64,000 bases of DNA from Bugula neritina (taxonomy: Eukaryota > Bryozoa > Gymnolaemata > Cheilostomatida > Bugulidae): positions 13,953,133 to 14,017,132 of the forward strand of contig OZ037771.1 in assembly GCA_964035545.1 (NCBI GenBank), in the 5' to 3' direction. Below the pieces are notes generated by a model. That model was not told where the DNA came from. It was given only the letters and a program-made list of their open reading frames with translations, and did not search any database. The position numbers were made by a program, and so were the translations under genes. This document shows, piece after piece, positions 21,461 to 34,500 of this stretch (position 1 is the stretch's first letter; every line of letters starts with the position of its first letter).

Positions 21461-24400
21461 AATTAATAATGATATTTTTATTTTAATTTATATTATTATA
21501 ATATAAATATTCATTTAATTTCAATTCTAATTTCTAAATTCTAAGAATTATGATTAATCATAATGTTATCATATTCATAAGATTAGGATTAAATTATATA
21601 TTTTAAATTATATTCATATTGATATTATAATTATTATTCATATTGATTATTTGATAATCATAATGAATATGATATAGTAAAGAAACTTTGCTTAGCAACA
21701 TATAACTTTGACAACAATTGATCAGTTTCACTATAGTACAATATTAATATGTATAACTATAAAAATACTCAGGTTTCATTATAGGATCTTACCTTGATCA
21801 CCTTGACTGGCTAGAATAACATTAGCATTAACATCTATTCGTACAGCTGCACCGTGACTATATTATAATTATTATTCAAGTTAACGATAATTATTTTTTC
21901 TATTGGCAGTTTTCAGGAACTCGCACATGATTGGTCAATCTTGGCACGTGGAAATGTCGTGAAGCAGACAACACTCAACAAAAACAAGCTGTTGACAGAT
22001 AACTGAGTTAAACCAGCTTATTATGCCTATGCATGATGTAATATCAATGATAACATAATGTGTATGCATGCCCAAGTTATCGGTGAAGTGTCATTGCAGT
22101 GGTAGATATAATATTCCAGTGATAAAACAACAATAACAATATGAAGTTGATTGATCAATTTCTTTACAAAGCTTGTGTTTTTTTATACATAGTGCATGGT
22201 GGCTTCATGCACATTGGTAACTAGGCTTTTGTAAGATAGATTAATAGTTAAATTTGTCAATTAACCCCCGTCATAATAATTATTACGACACTGTAAAAAT
22301 ATACAACCACTATGACAGCTTTTAGCTGGTGATGGTTTTATTTATGTTAAAGCTGCACATTAAGGGAAAGAAATGTACCTTGCAAAACAATATGAATTTC
22401 ATATCTATGTTACCATGCTTATATACAATGATGATAAAACTTGCCATATATCTAATTTCTTTGCATATTATTTTAACTCTACTAATGCCTTTTTAAATGT
22501 AAAATTTGACTTTTGGATTTATTTTGTAAATAGTTCTTAAATTGAGCCAATCATAAATCAGCTATTATAAGAGCAGCTTCGCCAAGAGCAGAAAAATATA
22601 TCTCTCATGAGTTACCCATCATAGGAGAGCACTAGGTTTAAGCTTGTTTAATGAAACACTATTACCAATTAATTTATTCACATACTATAATATATGCATT
22701 ATATGACGTTATAGGAAGAGCAGTTTAGCAAATTCCTTTGTGAATTAAGATATGACATTATTATTTACTCAAAAACATAAATACAAGAATTCATAGATGT
22801 TTTGTTTTAAATTTTGATTAGCAATAAAAAGACATTAAGAGCCCAAACAACAATTGATATATTAAAATAAATTTGCTATTGATAATCATTTAACGACAGC
22901 AAAGTTTTTCAATCTGTCAGCCATGATGATTATAATATGGACAAATTTCTTGCAAAATTTTTATTTCAGTGTTTTTTGATTAAAGTAAATATTTATTATA
23001 TAAATATAATACATTGATAATGAATATATCTTATTGCCTAGATACCGTATAGATTATAGCTAATTAGACTAAGAAAATTGACTGTAAAGCTCGGGTGTAA
23101 TCCTTGTAGTTGTCAGCTCTTGATAAAAACAACTATGCAGAAAATATAACTCTTTAGTGGCGTACAAAATAAAAAAACAGTTTTCGAAATCAGGACTATT
23201 TTTTAATTCATCGGTCAACCTCCGTTATATTACGGTATTAGAAAAAGGATGATGAAGCTAAAAGACCAAGACAAGGGCAAGGTCGTAATTTTTAACACCG
23301 AACATAAACAAAAAGGAAACCATTAACTTTAAGTTAAACTTGCACCCGCTGCGTATTATCTCTCTTTATGCTGATAATTCTACATTTTAGAGCCATAACT
23401 GGATAAGAGCGTTCAAATTTACAGTCTATTATTCAAAAAAGGTTAGTAACTTGGTCACCACAATTACGAAAAAGAAAAATAGTTGCTAATAATAATATTA
23501 ATAATATTTCAAAATTTTCAATTTGTTATTTGTGATTTGAAGATGAATCAGTCAATGTCATCAATCGTGAGTCATCACTCATCAGAATGAGAATGAAAAT
23601 GACATGATGGTGGTGACCATGAAGGTCTTTACTATGATAATGATTATGATGGTGATCATCATGATAATATTGATCATTATCATGAAGTTGAACTTAGGTG
23701 ATTATGATTATTGATTTTGAAAGAGAAAGTTGAAATCATTAATTTTAATTTTAAATCAAAATGCAAATGAATTATTATTAATTTTAAAGTTAATAGGCAT
23801 ATTAAAAGGTGTTGTACTGATTATGATATCTTGCTAGCTGTCTAGTCTTATGTCAATTCAATTTGACACTTGATTGGACAAAGATTTTAGAATTTTTTAT
23901 AATTTTAGATTTATTTTTATTTAGAATTAGATCATCATCAAGCAACTGAAATTTAACTTGAGACGTATACAACCATGATATGTCTATTTCACATAATGTT
24001 TAGAATTATGTAGGGCTTAGCTAGTAGTTACTAGTTACAAGCAAAAAAATTCGTTCGGTGGTGTTCAGATTAATAGTGAATTTAGAATTGTAATATTCGC
24101 ACTGTTTTATCAGCAAACTATATGGCATATATAAATGAACGTCACCGGGATAACATTTGCAAACCTATTGCTAGGTTAAGTGTTTCATTTTGATGCAATA
24201 GCTTAGCAATTTTTTGTGATTTACTATTAATAGTAGTATTACTATCAGTATTGCCATAAGCACTTCAACAGGTTAGGCTAACAGTAGGCAAAAACTCCAA
24301 GGTTTGTATAAATATAAGTGCTAACTAATGTCCAGAACTTTATTAACTCCATAGTTTTATACTAATTTCCGAAATGATTCAAAGCATTTTTCACTTACCC

Positions 24401-26761
24401 AGCATTTGTTCAATGCCATAAGTGAAATTACTCTATTTCAATGGCAGTTCATACAAATCATACAAATGTAGCATTTTAAGGTTTTTTATGTTCTTGGTAA
24501 AACTTTATAGTGTGAAAATTTGTATAGTAAATAAACAAAGTCTCCCTTAATTTTTATCTGGCAAGAAAAACTTCAGCTTTTGCAATAATGTGGAAAGTCT
24601 GACTAGAAAACCTGAAAAGTTGAAAAATAAATGCCCACACATGTTTAAATTGTGCAAGTCAAACTATTTACTAGATTTCTCACGTTACTTTACCAATAAC
24701 TTATACTACTCCATTCTAAAATAATTAGTGAATTAATTGTTACCACTTGCCAATTTGTTATTGATAAAAGAAATTAATTATAAAATAAAAAAATCATAAT
24801 GTTTTTATATTTTATAATTAACAAACAAGAATCTTGAAAATTTAATCCCAGTGTCATTTAGCAGTTCCAAATGTTTAATCACGGAAACAATTACTTGTTT
24901 GTTAATTCAAATCACATAAAGTTTAAATACATCATTAGTGCATTAAAATCTTTTAATATACATTTCATAATGGATTTGAAATATAAATACTTATATAAGC
25001 ATTAATATATTAAGGCCACTGCATAAGTGTAATTACAGTACCTCTTTAAATAAATCTCTGAATGCATATAAGTATTCAGAGATGCAATGTTCAAATATTT
25101 GAACAATTATGGCATGGTATTAGTATGGGAACTAAATGTGGGTAGCAGTTACTACAGATCTTACTCTCTCTACTCTTACAATCACTGCACTGTTTTAGTA
25201 TGGGAATTCTTACAGTCATAGGCATATAGGTGCAGGTTTTGAGAAATTTTACTACCATGAGCAAAACATTCTTTCTCTTTCGATAATTTTATGGCACAAT
25301 TTTTAAAATTCTTTTGTTGATTTAATAAAAAAATTGGTTATCAACTGACTGAAATATATTTTTTTTCTGAAAGTAACTCTTACATGATTTTTTTGTCATT
25401 TAAAACATCGGTGTGCTTAAAGTTGCATCACGTGTCAGTTACTTGCAGGTGCTATATTTTGGTCAACTGTCAGTAGCTGCCACTCACTGTTTGCGAGTGA
25501 GCTGCTATTATTAGATATTAGGAGCCGCGTATTGAGATTATCCTTCAAAGAAAAACTAACTTGATAGCAAATCAATAGTATAGTTCACGATGCTCTTAGC
25601 ATACTATCTAGGCAGCATACTGTGCGGCATACTAATACAACTTCCCAACTGATGGCCTAAGTGGAGTATCAAGCTGCTGTAGGATAGAGGCCTCTCCACG
25701 CAAACAGAACTGTATATCATGCAGTCTATAGGTAACTTTCACAGCATATGATTTTAGAGAAATGAAAGAGGTGAACCAGGCTCTGCTACAGACTTTGATT
25801 ATATAATGCTATGCATGCCATTTGCTGACCCTTTGACCTTTGTGGTAGGATAAAATAGGTAATACTAGTTACTGTGCAGTTTTTGTATGTGTTAAATACT
25901 GGATTTCGTCACTTTTACTTGAAATGTTGTAAATTACAATTATTGTCATGGCCTGGATTTGTGGCAGTTTCAGAAATAAACACGTACAAGCTCTGCCTAT
26001 TAGGCTGAGTATTTTTGCAAAGTTTTGTTCTGGGGAGGGGGAGAGTAAGAGTATCTGAACAGTATCTCAAGCAACCCGTGCAAATACCCTAAAACAGGCA
26101 AATCTATGGCTTGTTTTAGATGGAGTTATACAACTCCTTTCACAGGTATTCTGGGCTATTTTTCGCAAGCACCTGTGAGCAAAGGAATGCCGTTATGTTT
26201 GTTTTTAGTGAACTTTGCCTTTTCCTACCAAAATAGTGCTCTGTTATTCTTGTGACACAGATTCTCAGATTGCGAAATAATGTGTTCCTTCGTGAAGCAG
26301 GTGTTTTACACCCTCTAGTGCCCTGCTTTAGTAAGTTACCTAGTAGACAGTCTAGATTCTAGTTTATTGTAACAGACTGAAAGAAAATAGCAATGTGAAA
26401 AAGATTATATCATAAGTTATAAGTTGCAAGTAACAAATGTGAGACGAAAGTGAGGATAAGTGAAAAATACTGGGTTTTTATATTAGCCAAGAAATTTAGC
26501 TTTTGTGTAGTAGCTATAACGAATGTGGAAAAAGCATAATATAGCTGGCATAGCTGAGATAATATGTGAAAAGCAATCATGCATTAGGGAAAAGCTTTCC
26601 CAGCTTATGTAAAGTCCCAACACCAGTGGAACACACTTCATAATAATATAGCTATCAAACACTTTCAGCCGGAATTTATGCGATTTCAAGATTTTCCAAT
26701 AAAACAATCTTCCATATTTTTCGTAGATATTTTACAACAATTTACTGTTATACGTGCCACT

Positions 26762-26878
26762 TAGGAGCAGTAGTGGAGAAACTAAAATAGCCTAAGATCT
26801 TTAATTTCATTATTCAACTTTTGCTACATTTTTAATCTCGAACTCAGGCTTTTCTCACTTTCCCCATTACTGCACCTA
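26762..26878 (-). mobile_element. MITE-like TIR element, copy 1
   Basis: 117 bp bounded by TA on both sides. The terminal inverted repeat is close to GGTGCAGTAGTGGAGAAA. Inverted relative to the other two copies, with internal motif ATTAAAAATGTAGCAAAAG shared with them. No coding capacity. Confidence 0.75.
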
Positions 26879-27719
26879 CTTCATACTGAATTACTATTTC
26901 ACATTTTTTGTTTGTTTAGAAAAATATGCTTCTGTAATTTTATTTGCAATCAGCTTAATGTTCAAGTTTCTACAAATGGGCTATATATAAAGTATAGCGT
27001 AACTTGCTCTCTATCTACATAAACATGTAGATAAGTTGAAACTGTTTAAAGAAGGGCATCTCAGATTGCAAGTTGAAAGGAATGCATTCATATCTCATCA
27101 TCTCCTTGGAATTATAACAAATATTTGCTTACAGACTCTTATTTATACAAGGATATGATGAGTATTGACTTTTACTTATCTTTAAACAAATTGGAGCTGA
27201 TAAATGAGGGTGGAGTTAGTGCCCTGTTTGATCCCTTCTGTGGCAGATGTTGCTTGACACGAGTGCCCTCCTACTGGGGGCAAACTCACTCGGTCTTGGG
27301 CTGCTTGTTCAAGTCATCTAGAGCCGGTGACTCAAGTCATTTCACTGAAATCATTTGGGTTTATTCATTCAAGTCAGCTGGGACTAGTAACTTAAGTCAT
27401 CTGGGAGTATTCACTAAGCATGGCTAAACTTTGACCAGCGCTATACTGAGTTGAGAATAGAGCAGGTTCCAACATGTAATTATCTGTGAACAGAGTCTAC
27501 ACCCCCCCTAACGCCAAACTAGTTATTATGATTCCAAGAAAAGCAAGAATTCTCATCTAGAGTCTAGAATACTTGGTATGAACTTGTAATAGGACAAAGT
27601 AGTACTTGCAAGATATCTCCATGCATCTTCTTACGTAATGGCGAACTAAATTTTTGGGAATATCTTCATTTTGTATTAAATTTATCTCCTAACAACAACC
27701 ATGTGTAAAAAGTCTAAGG

Positions 27720-27856
27720 TAGGTGCAGCAACGGAGAAATTGAGAGAATCCTGTATTTTAGATTAAAAATTTACCAAAAGAAGTTATGTTTTCGTTTACA
27801 TTTATTAAGAAAATTAAAGAACTTGGGTTATTAAAACCCCTCCACTACTGTACCTA
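27720..27856 (+). mobile_element. MITE-like TIR element, copy 2
   Basis: 137 bp: TA-GGTGCAGCAACGGAGAAA at the left and CTCCACTACTGTACC-TA at the right. TA flanks and short TIRs are typical of non-autonomous Tc1/mariner-type elements; that class is inferred. Confidence 0.75.
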
Positions 27857-28211
27857 AATGAATGTCTCACTACACTAGCATTACTTCCAACAGGCAGCAT
27901 ATTTAACCTAAGTGCTGCTGATGGCAGCTAGGTAGTGTGTGTAACATGCTATCATATTCTCATTAGACCTTCTTTCAACAACTTTTTCAAGTATTACCTG
28001 AGTTAGCCCTGAGCTCTATTATTTACATTCACAGAGTTGAGTTAGTAACTTTCATCTCCATTTTCTATGTCTAGTATCAGGTGTAGTTAGGTATGTAACT
28101 TACAGTTGGATTATTAACTTACTCTTCGTTATCAGAGTGACTTGTAGGACTATAACCATCAAGTCTGTTATGATTCACCAAGCTACTATAAAACACCTAA
28201 ACTTGTTGAGG

Positions 28212-28355
28212 TAGGTGCTGTATCGGAGAAATCAAAAAGCTAATGTTCTAGAATAGAAATGTAGCAAAATAAGTTATGTTTTGGCGCCCCAAACCAAAAT
28301 TTATTGAGAAACTTGAAGAACATGAGCTATTAAAATTTCTTGACTACTGCACCTA
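28212..28355 (+). mobile_element. MITE-like TIR element, copy 3
   Basis: 144 bp: TA-GGTGCTGTATCGGAGAAA at the left and TTGACTACTGCACC-TA at the right. It lies 170 nt upstream of the CASK start codon, so it is within or near the 5'UTR or promoter. Confidence 0.75.
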
Positions 28356-28526
28356 GCAGGTTACCCACATTCCTAGTGCTTCGTGTTGGAGACTCTGCTC
28401 TACCCACCCGCTAATAGACTTGTATCTCAAGCTAGCTTCCATCACCATTTTGTAGTTATCCTCTCATCTAAGTATGTTGTAATTGTAGACTGAGAGTTGG
28501 CCGACTAGTTGACCTTCACCTTAGTC

Positions 28527-28588
28527 ATGGGGGAGGGGCAGGAGGTCCTCTTCGATGATAACTACGAACTCCACGAGGTCATCGGAAG
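28527..28588 (+). CDS. CASK: CASK exon 1
   Basis: 62 nt; encodes [20 protein letters not shown] and opens the kinase glycine loop. Donor AG|GTAAGC. Confidence 0.92.
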
Positions 28589-31500
28589 GTAAGCTCATAC
28601 TGGCAGCGATTTACTTCTGCAGCAGCGAGTGTTTTATTGATTGCTGTCTTTTCTGCCTCTCAGTTGCCAGGTAGAACCAGACAGGAAGTGGTTGCTGTTG
28701 CTGGGAGACAGCGCTGTCAGACCTGGTGTAGAGCTGTGTATCATCTCCAGAATGTGTGTATTTCTAGATATCTGCCAATTATCACCAATCCGTCTGCTTG
28801 TTGAAAGGTTTCTTTAGAATTTTGCTAGAAGCAGCATTGAGTTGGGGGTGACGGAGTACAGTATTTGTGTATTATTGGTTGTCTGACCTCCAAAACCCCA
28901 AACGTATGACCCCCAATTCTGTGCTGCTTCAAGCACTTCGTTTCTCTATGTTCAACCAGTAGCCCCTGTTCAGTCTAAACTGTTTCTTAAAGAGTGAAGG
29001 GGGTGTGAGTTTATCAAATGGTTTTAATTTTAATTCAGAAATTATAAAAGTTATCAGGCTGTCTAAGTCTAACTTCCCCTCATCCAGGACTCACCAGCAT
29101 GCATGGCACACCTATAAAGTTTGTGGTGTGTTATGTGTCTAGAGTTAGCTGTGGTTTACCAGAAGTTGGGTCTAGCTGCAAGAGATACCAGATGGTATTG
29201 TATTGTATCGTATATGGGTGTTCAGCTCTTTTATATGTGAGGTAGCAAAGCATCCTCTGTTCTGCAGAGGTTAGGGAAGCTGGAATAACGCCCCCTGTTA
29301 TTGTTTATTGGAACATTCCAGAGAGTAGAGGAGTTCTCATTGTTCAGGGTGGCAGGCTTTGTAGTTGATGTTGGAGTATCTCTTATCAAGTTACATGAAT
29401 ATAATAAATTAGTCTGCTGTGTTCTACTCTCCCACTACACACCATCTTCTCAATTAGCAGATGGATGTTAGCATGTTTAGCATCTATTTGTAGTCTCTAT
29501 GTACTAACTATAGCGTATTCAGTGCAACTCATAATTTGGTCAATTATCCAATTATATTTTTTGAAAAGAAGTTGATTGAATTGCATTGAGTAGATATGCT
29601 GATTAGCTGTAGGAGTATCTAAGGGTAAATTAGCCATCTCTTCTATTAGTTTGTATAAATGGGTAGTTGTAATTCCTTTTACATCATCCATTGTGCTGTA
29701 ATTATGCTAAAACTGCTCTGGTTTGAGAAGCCCTAGGCTAATTAGATTTGCCTGCAGGAAAAGGGTAATCGAGAATGCTGATGTTTTTTGCTTCTGATTT
29801 TTCTGGTAGCCTGGCTAATGTTTTTCGTTGCTTTTCAATAAAGTGTTGACCAAATTATGAATTCATTCATCTGCTTCAGAGAGAACTATGTGTATTTCCT
29901 GTACAGATTTGCTGTCGACACAATTTCTACTGACTTTATGTTTACATGATGCTATTTTTAGAGGCCCGTTCAGCATTATCAGGAAATGTGTCCACAGAAC
30001 AACAAAACAGCCTTTCGCAGCAAAGATTATTGACGTGGCGAAGTTCACAGCGTGCCCAGGTCTCTCTGCTGAGGGTGAGTGTGGGTTGGGGGGGGTAGGT
30101 TTGGTTGGGGACGAGTCGGTGAGTCAAGGTTATTTGGCTCTTAGGCTGTCATTTGTTTTCCATTGAGATATTATTTGATCTGCTTACATAGTGTTGTAAT
30201 AGGACAATAAGTTGAATGAATTAATTACTCTACAAATGCCACCTACCTTCAATTGTATTTGTATGAATTTAGTAACCTTTTTATCTCCATTAACACCTCC
30301 TAGGAGTTTCTACTCTGTGGAATTTACCAAGCCCCTTTCTATACCTACTATGTTTTATATTGTCTTATCTCAACTCAAGATTTGCTGAAAGTCCTACTGA
30401 AAATGTATCTAAAAGTCCAACTAGCGGATGCATTATTTGTTAGGAGTTGTGAGATATGCACTGACAAAGGTGGATATAGTACCTACTGTGTCCCATTTCA
30501 GTATCGCTGAATGTACTTGTCTAATATTATAATATTCAGAGTTGTGTGCTCTTGTTATTCAAGCAGTTAACCGACATGTATTGGGAATATTCTCTCTAGA
30601 TTTGAAAGCTGAAGCTACCATCTGCCACATGCTGAAACATCCTCACATTATAGAACTGCTGGAGACCTACAGCTCTGAGGGAATGCTTTACATGGTGTTT
30701 GAATAGTGAGACAACTCCTACATTCACACTTTATCCAGTTTTGTTAGCTCTTTTATAGTAACATTTGACCTTTAAATAAAGTACATAGTTTTTTGTCAGT
30801 TGTCAGTGAAGTGTATTGATTTTGTTATATTTATATAAAACATTCACTTGCAGATGCTGTTATTTGCCATTTTCTAATTATAACTGTGTCAAGTTTTACA
30901 CCTTTTTCACTTCCCGCAGAATATAGCCAATCAGATTGCAGGTACTTGTTGACTAGTCTTTACTTCACTATAACACTACAACACTGTGAACTTTGACTGA
31001 TTAGACACGCAGGCGTGTATATAGGGTTTACATGAACCTGCAGCATGTAGGCGTGTCACGTGTTCTATGAATATTATACTACATCCTGTGCTTGCGATAC
31101 TCGTGTATGAGTCATATTATGTTTACAGCATGGACGGCACAGACCTGTGCTTTGAAGTGGTGCGGAGGGCGTCGGCTGGATTTGTTTACAGCGAGGCTGT
31201 TGCCAGGTATGATGTCGTTTCCTGTTTGTAGTCTTTCACAAACAGGATGTGCTACTCTTGTAACTTAATCTAGATTAGATATCGAGATTAAATAAATGAA
31301 CAACGTGCTTCTAGCACTCATATGTGATGTCATGTAGCCTTGGCTCTAAGAGGTATAACTGTGCGGGCTGTTTGTTGGCTTCTCGTCTTACAGCTATTGG
31401 AAACGAGCTTACCTTTACATTATATTTATATCTCCATTTTACAATGTTGGATATATAATGCTGATGTATTTGGGGTTGTCTTCTTTTCTAATTATCATGT

Positions 31501-34500
31501 TACTTACTGGACATACTTACTCTGTAACTTACTGTACACACTTACTATGTAACTTACTGTACACACTTACTATGTAACTTACTATATACACTTACTCTGT
31601 TACTTACTATACACACTTACTATGTTACTTACTGTACACACTTACTATGTTACTTACTATACACACTTACTGTACATACACACTATGCTTGTAGTCACTA
31701 CATGAGGCAGGTACTAGAAGCTCTACAGTACTGTCACTCTAACAGAATAGTCCACAGAGAAGTGAAGCCACACTGCATTCTTCTCGCCTCTAAGGAGAAC
31801 TCGGCCCCGGTTAAACTCTCCGGGTTCAGCGTCGCCGTTCAGCTGCCTAAACAGGCCGAGCACATTGACGGAGGTACGTTGTGTGTTGTGCTGACATGTG
31901 TGATCATCTTACGGCATGCATTTCTGTATGCATTAGTAGTTTGTTCTATGTAGTTGTTTGTTTGTGTCATGAGGATAGCTACTGTGTTGACAAACTAAAT
32001 ATAACGCAATGTCTGGTAGTGTGTGTCTAGCAGTTGTCAACTGTTTTATAATTCAAATAGGGAATGTTTTGTAAGAAATGTATGTTGCAAAAGATTATAT
32101 GTCGTATTTTTAGTTCTTCCATTTATTGTCATTTTAGTTTCTCTGCATTTAAATGTTTATCGTATTATAATTTACTTCGTAGATCTGTAATGTCATAGTT
32201 TTCACGTGCTGCCTAGCTAAGTCCTCCCCAGGGCAAGTTGCAGGCAGCGTTTGCCAAGTTCACTTTGCTTCTACTACTGCATGTTCACTGCTTTATCATT
32301 TCTTAGGAACATCCTGTTTCAGTTGCTGCTATTATTTCAGACATCCAACTGCATGACGACGTAGAGAAATTTGTAGCTACTAATTTTATTGGTAAGCATG
32401 GGATGAGGGTGATATTGCCTGGTTACAAGGTATTTTAGTAGCATGCTATAAAGTTGCTATTGCAAAGTAACAAGTAAACAATAGAGCTAATATATTAAGG
32501 GTAGAAGTGTTTGCTGTTGCTACTAATTACCTGTATTATAACTTAGTAAATAGAAGTAATATAGTTAGTCGGCCATTGCTTTATGTGATATCGTGAGAAC
32601 GTAACTCCTAAAACACATCATAGTATAAGTTATGTAGGTATATGAGTTGTAGAGCTTTATGTAAATAAAAAGAGGTTACGAGCCTGCAATTAGTCAAATG
32701 AGAGTTTTCATCCCTTCTTTTGTGGGAAACAATGTAGCATAACTCCACAAAACGCCAAGATACGAGTACTGTGGTGCACTGAATTTCTGCGTTGATAAAC
32801 GTCACTGAATTCAATTAGTCATGTTGGGTAACTCTTGCTATTAAGATTATTCAGCTACTTTTGATTGCGCACCGTTACGAACAAACCGTAATGGTTCGTA
32901 ATCCAAATGAGCTAAATAAACAGGAAAAGCATGGGAAATCAAGCAAAATTAAAAATAACCTGACTTATTCAGGGGTATTTATTGATATTCTACTAGTTTT
33001 GGGCAAAAAACCATGTTCATTAATGGCTAAATTGTAAAAAATAGCTAAAAACTGGAGATTTCCAGTGTATACTAAATTACGTAAAATGACCCAAATGCAT
33101 TACTAAGCCATAAAGACAAGCGGGTAGATAACTCTTAAAATTGAAGTTCAAATCATTCATCCTCGTCTCACAATATACGCTTAGTAAAACGCCAAGTAGC
33201 TGTCGATGATCCAAAGAACTCGGTCTTATGTTGAGAAACAAGGCTAAGTGACGTCTCAGTAGTCAGCAAGGGTTCATAACCCAGTATTTTTATGATTAGG
33301 TTTCAAGACGACAATATTTACCATCTTTCATTAGCCCCGCCCTTAGCAGAAATATGCTACCTTGTATAGAGTCACTTGTATCTAAAATATATGCACCGAC
33401 GTACTGCTTAGTGCCTCTAGAGCTCAGTGTACTACTCTAGTCTAAGTTGCAGACACGCAGGTAGCCGCTCTGTTCACAGCACTACCTGCTGAAACAAAAT
33501 GGTGAATTCCCGGTGAAGTGGTCTGCATTATATTTCAATTCGAATTTGGCTCGTAACCTCTTTTTAAATGTTAGCCCAGTTTCCTTGCATGAACACACAG
33601 CAAGTACCGAGCTGTCAATACATGTACCGTAGTTTCAACTGTCTATTTCTTGAGTTCTCAGCCTAAATATAAATTACTTTCCTAGCGCTTTGCATGTTTG
33701 TTTCCATTCTATGTAATGCTTCACTAGAAAATTTTGTGCCCAGATTTGACTTGATAAATAGTTTGGTTGGAGCATAGCCCTAATATCCTACTTGTACTCA
33801 CATAGGTCGGGTGGGTACACCTAACTACCAGGCTCCTGAGGTCCTCCGCAGAGAGTTCTATGGCAGACCAGTTGACGTGTGGGGTGCGGGGGTGGTGCTG
33901 TTTGTGCTGCTGAGTGGGGGGCTGCCGTTCTACGGCACTGAACACCATCTACAGAGAGCTATTACTAAACGGCGGCCATTTGTAAGTTTATTGTTAGTAG
34001 TTGTATGTACAGTGTGCATGTACAGTGTGTATGTACTGTGTGTATGTACTGTGTGTATGTACAGTGTGTATGTACTGTGTGTATGTACAGTGTGTATGTA
34101 CAGTGTGTATGTACAGTGTGTATGTACAGTGTGTATGTACAGTGTGTATGTACAGTGTGTATGTACAGTGTGTATGTACAGTGTGTATGTACAGTGTGTA
34201 TGTACTGTGTGTATGTACAGTGTGTATGTAGTATGTACAGTGTGTATGTACAGTGTGTATGTACAGTGTGTATGTACAGTGTGTATGTACAGTGTGTACA
34301 GTGTGTAGTGTTGTATGTACTGTTTGTATGTACATTGTGTAGTGTTGTATGTACACTGTGTAATCTTATATATACTGTACATTGTGTAATACTTTTTGGT
34401 TACAGATGAAAGAACATTTATGGTCAAATATATCTGAAAATGCAAAAGATTTGGTGCTGAAAATGTTAGACAGTAATCCTAACACTCGAATTACTATAGA

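Larger units (their letters stand above)
16111..28526. other. 12-kb AT-rich intergenic region
   Basis: This separates the divergently transcribed arrestin and CASK genes. I find no multi-exon gene or RNA gene. Open frames are short and without family features. It holds a GAT/ATC-rich stretch with inverted repeats (about 23560-23700), an AT-palindromic patch (about 21470-21680), a dispersed repeat (18286-18501 and 21243-21460) and three TIR elements (26762-28355). A patch with a CACGTG E-box is at about 25430. Confidence 0.6.

Noticed and set aside
21787-21863. Possible minus-strand exon encoding VRIDVNANVILASQGDQ with a GTAAG donor
   Set aside because: Plausible composition but only about 25 codons, with a poor acceptor and no partner exon found on either side.
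27125-27427. 100-residue open frame (LFDPFCGRCCLTRV...)
   Set aside because: Single frame with no family features and a set of CAAGTCAT-like internal repeats. Possibly part of a repeat; not supported as a gene.
33811-34308. 165-residue open frame continuing from CASK exon 6 into a Cys/Tyr/Val repeat
   Set aside because: The CASK similarity ends at the GTAAGT donor at 33982. The remainder translates the 13-bp minisatellite, which is open in several frames.
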